From Liopterus haemorrhoidalis (Eukaryota; Arthropoda; Insecta; Coleoptera; Dytiscidae), in NCBI GenBank assembly GCA_963971575.1, contig OZ020611.1, forward strand, positions 682,001-746,000: DNA of 64,000 nucleotides, given 5' to 3'. The notes under the pieces were generated by a model, which was not told where the DNA came from, ran no database searches, and saw only the letters and a list, made by a program, of their open reading frames with translations. A program made the translations under genes and the position numbers. Within the stretch, counting starts at the first letter, position 1, and each line of letters begins with the position of its first letter. Shown here piece by piece: positions 56,206 to 64,000 of the stretch.

Positions 56206-56965
56206 GAACTTTTAGTATACCATGAAGTCCCACAGACTGCACGGGCTGCAGATGGCTTAACAGCTCGGAGCGTCATAAAAACAATAATAACATTTTATAA
56301 GTAGATGTTTTATAGATGCTGCACTGCACATGGGAGTAATCGCAGAGAGTTCTGTAGATATAGGTGTAGGTATATAGACTGGTGAATTTTTATGAAATCA
56401 TTACGGGAGTGAAATGAGTGTAGCATCGATTTTGTTAGTTAATTTAACAGAGTAATAAAGAGAGCGCTCGTAAATCGCTAACGGCCGCACGGTATCATAT
56501 CAGCCACTCCATCATTCATCAAAAATATATTTACAAAAATACTCTCCTTTCCCCTCACCTCCTCCCTCTACAAATTACCTCCTCCCCCAGCCCCTCCTCC
56601 CGCCGGTCAAACAACTAAGGTAATCATTCGCTAAAACATCATTTACAACTTTTATACTTTACTAGGGCTGGGAGCGTTTCAAACGCTACTTAAACTTCAA
56701 TGTAAAACTACGACCCATTACTTAAATACTTGCAAAAAACATAAAATTAGTACAGCTTTTAAACTAAATTAAGAAAATAAATTTAAAAACATTAGTGGAC
56801 TATAATTTTTCATATATTTTATATATAGGTGTGGAGGGTAAACTGAGGGCGGAATCGTGAACGTCTAAACGAGGGATCAGCAACAGACAGGGCAGGCGCC
56901 ATGGTAAGGGGGCGTCATAAGGTCATTATGAAATTATGACTTTTATGTACTTATGTGTAGCATGT
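56206..56965. other. Unassigned region
   Basis: C-rich patch at 56555-56605. No gene or repeat recognised. Confidence 0.4.
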
Positions 56966-57643
56966 AAAAAAAATCAGCTGTGGCCACGACAAGATCGACC
57001 GCCATCACAATGTACTTGTATAAAATACATTCTAGCAGCAAAGTAAAAATAAGTTAGCCCAATATTTTCTAACAGAGATATTATTTATCATGACCATGGA
57101 AACGTTACATGTAAATATGAAAAAATACTTACAAAAAATTACAAAAAATTTTTCAAATTTTTTTCGTTTTATATAAATCATTTTTCGTAATATCTCAAAT
57201 AAAAGTTGTTAGTTATTGCTCTTATAGCAAATTTTGTTAAATACATTTTTTCGAAATATTTGTCTGTTATGAAATATTCGCAAAAATCTTAAAATCGACG
57301 CGAGTAAACTCCAATTTCTAGTCAACCGATTTTTACCAAAAGTTGATCAACTCGTGCCATTGATGTCAAAAGCTTAAATATGCAGTTTCATAAAAATCAT
57401 TTTAGCCGAATTTTCTCTGCACGTGTACACAGACAGACAGACGGACGGACAGACGGACGGACGGACGGACGGACGGACGGACGGACGGACGGACGGACAG
57501 ACAGACCGACAGACATCATGCTAAAAACAGTCAAAACGTTATGTAAGGAGCTCAATTCGTGGAGATCCATCGAAATCTCGAAATGTCAAAATCGGTATGA
57601 TCACAATACCTCCCTTATATATGTTGGCGGTCGGTAAAAAAAA
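56966..57643 (-). mobile_element. Helentron-like (HINE) family B, copy 7
   Basis: 3' end AATCAGCTGTGGCCACGACA, second block, a GACA/GACG array at about 57431-57514 made mostly of GGAC units, first block, and 5' end ATATATGTTGGCGGTCGGTA. Confidence 0.78.
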
Positions 57644-57905
57644 CGCAGAACTACTTTAAAGCTACGTTAAGAGATTTCATTTGATACCATACAATAATTT
57701 TTTTTAAATTATATATTTTTTTTCAACTATATTTTAACGGTTAAATACAAACCGCTTACAAAAACAATGATAAGATTTATAATTTAGTCAGTTTTGCAGA
57801 AAATATCCTGTCCTTATAATAAGTAATAAATGTTCATTAGGTAAATGTTATGAAAATATCAATGTTCATAATGAACACCTTGTGAGTTTCCAGCGAGCAG
57901 AAAAT
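57644..57905 (+). repeat. Repeat D, copy 1 (Helentron-associated)
   Basis: About 260 bp repeated in direct orientation at 61832-62098 (TAACGGTTAAATACAAACC, AACAATGATAAGATTTATAA, AATGTTCATAATGAACACCT). Both copies start right after a CGGTAAAAA Helentron end. It includes a TTTCATTTGATACC motif shared with family A. Confidence 0.65.
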
Positions 57906-58618
57906 TTTCAGAAAATCATTTTTTTTTTACTACTTATAATTTTTGATGTACCTATAAGAAACTCTAAAAGAACAACATCAGTAATATTTCTTTTGGTCTT
58001 GTAAGTAATTCGTATCCGCATGGCATATAGGGATCAGGGCCTGATCATAAAACTGCTTTTAATGGCAGTAATTAAATTTGTGGAATGGAGTGACTGCGAG
58101 CGAGTCCTTTCACTCCAGTTTCCGATTCAACTTAAAGTGGAAACTTTTAATTGAAAGGCCTGGGCCTGTAGCGGCCCTTGCGGGGTTGTGCAGAGTGCAC
58201 GTAAGACGGTAACGGTCTCCTGCCATCGGTCACCGGTCCCCGATGTAAGACGGCGGGGTAATTAGACTCGCCTTCAACTCCAAACGTAAATTGGCGTGCC
58301 GGGCATTTTGTAGTCCGCTGGACGGGAAAATTGCCGCTCACTTCAACACTCTTAACATTTCAACCCAACTGACCGACCAGCCGGACCTTGACTCTCGCCC
58401 GCAAGAGGGGGGGGGGGCGCCACCGCTGAACTTTCAAATATTCGTTATTAAATGTCAGCAACATTCAATATAAGGTATTTACGAGTAATTGATAATTGGT
58501 ATTTATTTATAAGTTCAAAAAAAGAAAAGGTTAGCGATTAGTTTTTAGCGCCAGCTAGATTAAAAAAACTGATATGAAAGTGTTAATTTTCACATATTCC
58601 AGAGTTTCGCAAGGCAAG
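57906..58618. other. Unassigned region with GC-rich island
   Basis: About 58080-58430 is GC-rich and repeat-free. It is followed near 58575 by a possible diverged Helentron hairpin (GTGTTAATTTTCACA). No convincing protein. Confidence 0.4.
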
Positions 58619-59060
58619 CAGTGGCGGCACTGGCTCTTAAAATCAGGAGGGGCCAGGAAATATTTGAGAAGGGCATAATATTTTATCGTTATTAATAAAC
58701 AAGTGTGAAAATATAAGTGAAAAAAAGTCCTAATCTCTATAATACAAGTGAGGAGCAGCCGATCGGCGTAGCGTAGTGGTAACACATGTGCTCTGCGTTG
58801 CGAAGGTCTCTGGTTCGAATCCCGTTCAGGCATGGACATTTTCTCGGATAAAAAATTGTCCTGGCTAATTGCCACAGCAGCAAAGGCCATTAAATTAATA
58901 AAAAAAAAGTGAAGAGCAAAAAAAATCCTCATCTCTATGATACAAGTGATGAGTAAAAAAAAAGATCTTCACTTCAAAAATACAAGTGAAAACAAAAAAA
59001 AGTTCTCATCTCTATAATACAGGTAATGAGCAAAACAAAAAAAAGGTCCTCACCTGAAAA
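58619..59060 (+). repeat. hAT-like left end and diverged 40 bp repeat array
   Basis: CAGTGGCGGCACTGG resembles a hAT terminus. It is followed by units of AAGTGAGGAGC / A-run / CCTCATCTC, a diverged relative of the arrays at 10.4 and 19.9 kb. No right terminus found. Confidence 0.5.
58758..58906 (+). mobile_element. tRNA-derived SINE, copy 3
   Basis: Head GGCGTAGCGTAGTGGTAACA and GGTTCGAATCC, body CATGGACATTTTCTC, GTCCTGGCTAATTGCCACAG, A-rich tail. Target duplication AAGTGAGGAGCA (58746-58757) / AAGTGAAGAGCA (58907-58918) inside the 40 bp repeat array. Confidence 0.87.
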
Positions 59061-59149
59061 ATGACTTCATTAAAAAACAGAACAGATCCTTGTTACATTA
59101 CACACATTTTTTCCGAGCAATTCTCGGGGGAGGGGGGGCAAACCCTTCT

Positions 59150-59452
59150 TTTTTTCAAATATTTCTCTGTTGTGAAATATTCGTGAAAGACACAAAAGTG
59201 ACATTAGTAAACTATGCATTCCGGTGAACGGATTTGTACCAAAAGTTTATCAAATTGAGATATCTACGTCCAAACTTATGAAATTTCTTAAAAATTCATT
59301 CAATTGAATTTATTCTACACGTGACCACAGACGGACATCACGCTAAAAATAGTGATTCGTGTCACAAATAGCCTAATTTATGCTTATCTGTAAAAACATC
59401 AAAAAGTGGTATGAGTACAATTCTCTGTATGTGACGGTCGGAAAAAAAATGA
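59150..59452 (-). repeat. Old Helentron B relative with almost no GTCY array
   Basis: CAAATATTTCTCTGTTGTGA, TACCAAAAGTTTATCAAATT and the end GTATGTGACGGTCGGAAAAA align to family B with strong divergence. The array position holds only CACAGACGGACATC. Confidence 0.6.
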
Positions 59453-59536
59453 TATGATTATTATCTTCAATTGCTTATATGTAATTTTACACGCGGGGGA
59501 GGAGGGCGAGGACTCTTTCTTGTGTGAGCTCTTGAT

Positions 59537-59992
59537 TTGAAACTCTGCGTACACACAAAACCTCAAAAACTTATATCTAGAATCGTCAGTTGCCAGTTAT
59601 TTTGTATCGTGTTATTACGGGCCGTTTACAAGGTTCATTGGTCGTTCAATCCTGATGTTATTGGAGACAATAAGTGGAGCGGTGGACGACGTGCCCTAGA
59701 TGCCCATATTGCCCATCTCATCACAAGACATTATCCAATAAAACAAATCAAATGGAATGACCGCTACGTGCACTATCGATATACTGGCCCTGCTGTCCCA
59801 ATAAAATCATCCACCACAAACACACAATCACATCATGGATCAGAGCTCCCGCCTCTCTGCCCCCCCCCCTCCACCAACCAGCTTACTGACGTTAACAACA
59901 TACAACATGTTCGATTTATGGCTGAGACCGATATGTTCGACTGCCATGCTAAAGCTCTGGCAAATTCTGCTAAGAAAGCAAATTGCATTTAA
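59537..59992 (+). CDS. Unrecognised open reading frame, 151 codons
   Basis: The frame begins MKLCVHTKPQK and includes VYKVHWSFNPDVIGDNKWSG, then LDAHIAHLITRHYPIKQIKW and RYVHYRYTGPA. A Pro/Ser/Thr-rich part follows with a C-run-encoded PPP, and it ends DCHAKALANSAKKANC. I do not recognise a domain, a signal peptide or membrane segments beyond a short hydrophobic stretch near residue 20-30. It lies between an old Helentron B relic and another Helentron relic, and no upstream promoter is evident. It could be an exon remnant, part of an unknown transposon, or chance. The central 60 residues have the mixed composition of real protein, which is why it is listed. Confidence 0.25.
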   Translation: MKLCVHTKPQKLISRIVSCQLFCIVLLRAVYKVHWSFNPDVIGDNKWSGGRRALDAHIAHLITRHYPIKQIKWNDRYVHYRYTGPAVPIKSSTTNTQSHHGSELPPLCPPPSTNQLTDVNNIQHVRFMAETDMFDCHAKALANSAKKANCI

Positions 59993-60182
59993 GAGGAAAA
60001 TTTGATGTGATTTTGTTGTAGCGTATTCTCATAATAAACATCATCAACTAGATTTTAACTCTATTTTTTCTGTTTCGTCAACCGTTCTGCACAGCCAGAT
60101 AAATCTAAGTAAATAAAATACACCAGCTTCAATTTAGAACAGACACAGTAGATCAAAAATGACAATATATGAAAATAAAAAT

Positions 60183-60560
60183 GGTGAAGTGTGAATTTTT
60201 ATACATTTCAGGGTTTTGTAGGAATTTAATAAGTATAAGAAGCCAACAGAATGCTGGATGTCTAGGAGTATTTTTTCTATTATCACATCTAAATTAACAA
60301 TTTTTCATAATTTTAATTCGTTCGAGTACTAAGAGCTTTCATTTAGTTTTTCTAAACTCATTTTAATTAATTTGCGATAATTTCGTTAAATTTAAATTTA
60401 AAAATACCAGCAATTTTTCCATTTGCTTCGTATTTAAATTTTTATTAAATTAATAAGAAATATTTTAATTAATGGCTTTCTATTTTTTTATTTCAGAAAC
60501 GTCATTCTTACTATTAAAAATGCTATTTGATTTGTATTTCACTACTATAATCCGTCTCAA
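60183..60560 (-). repeat. Old Helentron A-type relic
   Basis: GTGAAGTGTGAATTTTTATA, CAGGGTTTTGTAGGAATTTA at the left keeps the 3' signature. TACTAAGAGCTTTCATTTAG near 60335 matches the family core block. Confidence 0.5.
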
Positions 60561-60965
60561 TTTGTAATACGCAACTAGACTTTGGCGTATCCGTGTGAAC
60601 CAATACTATAATAATATTATTATATATATATATATTTTTTTAGTCAAGTCATTTAAATGGGCTGCGTTAAGCGCAAATAGCCTTTGTTGCTGTGCGCCAA
60701 AAACTTTAACTAACTAACTAACTGTATTTTTTTTTTTTTATTATATTTTTAATTTTAAAAGAAGACATACTTAGCCATACACTACCTTAGCCATAAATAT
60801 AAAAAATCCATAACATTACTGCTAGCCATAATTTAGCCATGAATTAAAATAATTATTAATTTTTTTAAAAACACAAAATCAAATCATTCATTTTTCAGAT
60901 TTTTAGTTGAACCACTTTGGTACAGTAATTTGTTTAGCACGTTTTTGGAAAAAAAAATATTAACA
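60561..60965. other. Unassigned region with (TA)n and (AACT)n
   Basis: TA run at 60621-60634. AACTAACTAACTAACTG at 60707-60723 may be the tail of an unidentified retroposon. The part at 60890-60950 vaguely resembles the Helentron A second block. Confidence 0.4.
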
Positions 60966-61398
60966 TAAAAAAAATCAGCTGTGGCTACCATAGGACCGAC
61001 CGTCATCACAAAGTACTTGTTTAATTTATACTGTTTTATCAAAAGATTTCTCAAATAAAACTGGTTAGTTATTGCTTTTCTAGCAACTTTTGTAAAATAT
61101 ATTATTCGAAATATTTATCTGTTAAATATTCGCAAAAATCTTAAAACCGACACGAGTAAACTCCCATTTATAGTCAACCGATTTTTACCAAAAGTTCAAC
61201 AACTTGTGCCAATGATGTCAGAAGCTTAAATATGAAGTTTCATAAAAATCCTTGCAGCCGAATTTGCTCTGCACGTATACACAGACCGACAGACAGACAG
61301 ACGGACGGGCAGATAGACAGACAGAGCGACAGACAACATGCTAAAAACAGTCAAACCGTTATGTAGGGACCTCAATTCGTGAAGATCCATCGAAATCC
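60966..61398 (-). mobile_element. Helentron-like (HINE) family B, copy 9, 5' end rearranged
   Basis: 3' hairpin TCAGCTGTGGCTACCATAGG, second block, irregular GACA/GACG array at about 61286-61335, first block to ATCCATCGAAATCC, where it stops. It forms the outer left arm of the inverted duplication 60966-63398. Confidence 0.7.
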
Positions 61399-61504
61399 TT
61401 ACTTATATATCCATAAAATTAACCTGTTCTGGGTTTACCTGGTTTCGAAGAGCAGACCCGAGAGCCGAGTATCTGGAACTAGGTATTCGGTACCGATTTA
61501 ATCT

Positions 61505-61850
61505 GGAACTGGTGAACCAAGTGTGCATTTCCACACATTTCAGGGCATTATAGATATCTAGTAAATTTTTTAACATCATTTTAGCTAAAATCGTGTTAAA
61601 ATAAATGAATTTAAAAAATCTATTTTTCGTTCCATAATCTACGTCTTAAGATCTTTCTTTAGATATGACCTAATAAATTTATAAAAATGTATAATAGTAA
61701 TTTTTTTTTAAAATAATATTTTTGTTCAACACAAAAAATCGATATTTTTAGAAAACCCAATCTGTTCAAAAAATGCTGTTGAACTATTTCGGTTCCCATC
61801 ATTGTACGAAATTTTTCAGATTTGGCTGCCGGTAAAAAAAAGGAGAAGAT
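61505..61850 (-). repeat. Helentron-like family C, minus copy
   Basis: Starts GTGAACCAAGTGTGCATTTC, then hairpin arm CACACATTTCAGGG and GATATCTAGTAAATTTTTTAAC. It runs through TGCTGTTGAACTATTTCGG. The inverted partner is at 62600-62925. Confidence 0.65.
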
Positions 61851-62098
61851 CTTTAAAGCTACGTCTTAAGAGCTTTCATTTGATACCAGACAATAATTTA
61901 TTACATTTTTTTTTTTTTTGAACTATATTATAACGGTTAAATACAAACCACTTACAAAAACAATGATAAGATTTATAATTTAGTCAGTTTTGCATAAAAT
62001 ATCCTGTCCTTATAATAAGTAATAAATATTCATTAGTGAAATGTTATGAAAATATCAATGTTCATAATGAACACCTTGTGAGTTTGGAGCGAGCAGGC
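61832..62098 (+). repeat. Repeat D, copy 2
   Basis: Direct repeat of 57644-57905; begins after GGCTGCCGGTAAAAAAAAGG, again next to a Helentron-like end, and carries AGAGCTTTCATTTGATACC. Confidence 0.65.
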
Positions 62099-62599
62099 TG
62101 CAGGCAGAGGCAGACAGGGAGACCGGCTTAGTTTCGCGTTATAACCGTGATACAATTCGCGTTTCCTTTTAATGGGGCATATCCTCCTCAAATTGGAGGA
62201 TTATTTTTTATTTAACTTTTGCTGTGACGGCCGTATTTCACCATGAACAGTTCAGATAAAATTCATAAATATATTTCTGGAAGAGATGAGATGTTTGAAT
62301 TGAATTTCCTGTATCACTACAGACCTGCCTGATACCCCCCTCCCCCCAATCGTCTCTAAACACGCCACCATTATAAGAAAAACATCCTGCCTCTATATTA
62401 TTCATTATTTATAAACAAATATATTCAGTTTCAAGTAAAAAAGTAAAACATCTCTTTGCGAGTTTTGTTAATAAACAAGCAATTTATGTGAAATTAGAAC
62501 TGTCACAGATTTCAGCTTTTATAGATATCTAGTAATTCTGGAAACCAAAATCGGTTTATAGGGGAACCGGTTCCAATTTTGCGGGTAAAGCCAGATACA
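62099..62599. other. Centre of the inverted duplication, unassigned
   Basis: No gene. GACAGATTTCAGC and ATAGATATCTAGTAAT near 62505-62540 look like another decayed family C 3' end. Confidence 0.4.
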
Positions 62600-62930
62600 T
62601 AACTTTTGAGTGCCTTGATTCTGGACGCCCTGATGGGAACCGAAATAGTTCAACAGCATTTTTTGAACAGATTGGTTTTTCTAAAAATATCGATTTTTTG
62701 TGTTGTTGAACAAAATTATTATTAAAAAAAAATATATATTATTATACATTTTTATAAATTTATTAGGTCATATCTAAAGAAAGCTCTCAAGGTGTAGATA
62801 GTGGAACAAAAATCAGTTTTTTTAAATTTGTTTATTTTAACACGATTTTCGCTAAAATGATGTTAAAAAACTTACTAGATATCTACAATGCCCTGAAATG
62901 TGTGAAATTCACACTTGGTTCACCAGTTCC
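62600..62930 (+). repeat. Helentron-like family C, plus copy
   Basis: Inverse of the copy at 61505-61850: GGGAACCGAAATAGTTCAAC through TTACTAGATATCTACAATGC, hairpin GTGTGAAATTCACAC and TTGGTTCACC. Confidence 0.65.
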
Positions 62931-62959
62931 AGATTAAATCGGTAAATCCAGAACAGTTT

Positions 62960-63080
62960 ATAAGGGAGGTATTGTGATCATACCGATTTTGATATTTCGA
63001 GATTTCGATGGATTTCCACGAATTGAGGTCCCTACATAACGTTTTGACTGTTTTTAGCATGATGTCTGTCGGTCTGTCTA

Positions 63081-63111
<31 letters not shown>

Positions 63112-63398
63112 ATCGGTCCGTGTACACGTGCAGAGCAAATTCGGCTAAAAGGATTTTTATGAAACTTCATATTTAAGCTTTTGATCAATAGCACGAGTTG
63201 ATTAACTCGTGTCGGTTTTTGCGAATAATTCACAACGGAGAAATATTTCGAAAAAAAAAATGTATTTAACAAAAGTTGCTATAAAAGCAATATCTAACAA
63301 CTTTTATTTGCGACATTTTGTAATAAAGCAGAATAAATTAAACAAGTACTTTGTGATGGCTGTCGGTTTTGTGGTGGCCACAGCTGATTTTTTTTTTA
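62960..63398 (+). mobile_element. Helentron-like (HINE) family B, copy 10
   Basis: Begins inside the first block at TAAGGGAGGTATTGTGATCA (5' end missing), array of about 11 GTCT-type units at 63066-63110, shortened second block, 3' end GATGGCTGTCGG, GTGGTGGCCACAG and T-run. Outer right arm of the inverted duplication. Confidence 0.72.
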
Positions 63399-64000
63399 AA
63401 TCGAATCTAGTGCCGGCTTTGCTGTTTTAGAACAGTACTATTGTGGTATCTAGTAAGTGAAGAAGGCCCACTGAAATACCTGTGTGTCTGTTACGAGATT
63501 ATGAAATATGAAAATGCTGTGCAGAGACCCAAAAATTGAAGTTACGCCACATCACATCAATATTTTAAAGGTTTGCAATTTGTAAAATAATAGTGATGTA
63601 CTTTCGATCAGTAACAAGGTAGACAGGTGTACTTCAACTGTCTTATTTCTTTTATTTCTGAATACGTAACAGAGCAACAGTGCCAGTTCATTATTCCGAG
63701 AAAGGACAGCGGGTGTGTGGGGGGGGGGAGTAAGCGTTAGAGAGTGTTTTTAATTAATTGTTTGAGTTGAGGGGGTTTGTTTGTCTTAGTATCGCGGCGG
63801 GGGACGGGAGGGCGAGAGAATCATCTGCCCCATTCATTAATATTAACTAGCCCCTTTATTTTGTCGCACTTTTTACCATACTTTTTGTTTAGACGTTTAT
63901 CTCGCAAAAACTGCTGCGGCAACTAACAAAAAAACTGATCAAATTAAGACTAAATAACGTCTTTTGTCAACAGACATAAACTTCTCTTTAAATTAGTTTA
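63399..64000. other. Unassigned right edge
   Basis: GTATCTAGTAAGTGAAGAAG near 63450 resembles the sequence inside a Helentron A 3' end. G-run at 63719-63729; GC-rich patch at 63795-63815. No gene. Confidence 0.4.

Overview
This 64 kb window looks like an AT-rich, repeat-saturated stretch of a eukaryotic nuclear genome, most likely an insect or another arthropod. The reasons are the transposon families it carries (DD34D mariner, DD41D rosa-type, Tc1, hAT, PIF/Harbinger, TTAA-flanked piggyBac-like elements, Jockey-like and RTE-like non-LTR retrotransposons, a tRNA-derived SINE, and DINE-1/mini-me-like elements with GTCY tetranucleotide arrays). There are no bacterial operons or rRNA genes. I could not recognise a host gene or exon; the window reads as an intergenic or intronic transposon graveyard. 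The only undamaged coding sequence I can support is one mariner transposase at 30801-31838.

The dominant theme is two families that I read as non-autonomous Helentrons (HINE / DINE-1 / mini-me type). Family A (about 0.93-1.1 kb) has five long copies: 8033-9125 (+), 15539-16605 (-), 22581-23514 (+), 28755-29776 (+) and 55117-56205 (-). Family B (about 0.6-0.7 kb) has about ten copies or pieces, from 27.5 kb to 63.4 kb. Both share one plan: a 5' T-run, a short subterminal inverted repeat, a conserved block, a (GTCT/GTCC)n array, a second conserved block, the matching 3' subterminal repeat, a terminal hairpin and a T-run. No autonomous Rep/helicase partner is visible. Family A also carries a tRNA-like cassette at one fixed internal position, in three different versions. 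Older relatives (30.0, 45.0, 60.2, 61.5 and 62.6 kb) keep the 3' hairpin signature or a shared core block.

Layout. 0-5.9 kb: a foldback-type element with repeat-filled inverted arms around a reverse transcriptase (RT) relic, then a second RT relic. 5.95-9.2 kb: a TTAA-flanked element containing a 759 bp near-palindrome, then a hAT element with a perfect 8 bp duplication that hosts a Helentron. 10.3-14.5 kb: hAT MITE, RNase H relic, RT relic, hAT transposase tail, rosa fragment. 15.5-20.7 kb: Helentron A, an internally deleted Tc1, a hAT MITE built of 40 bp repeats. 21.2-30.6 kb: nested RT/Helentron and Tc1/RT/hAT insertions. 30.6-33.9 kb: intact mariner, PIF MITE, TTAA MITE. 34-38 kb: RT relics and a SINE. 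38.3-44.3 kb: two rosa copies in opposite orientation bracketing a PIF/Harbinger fragment, a PIF element with a MADF relic, and MITEs. 45-57.9 kb: many Helentron B copies, a hAT tail, a second mariner and a Jockey relic. 58-64 kb: SINE, one unrecognised reading frame, and an inverted duplication of a Helentron composite at 60.97-63.40 kb.

The elements do not form a cooperating pathway. Their value is stratigraphic: target-site duplications and interrupted reading frames show which insertion came later. Everything rests on direct reading; alignments, family searches and small-RNA data would be needed to confirm copy ages and activity.
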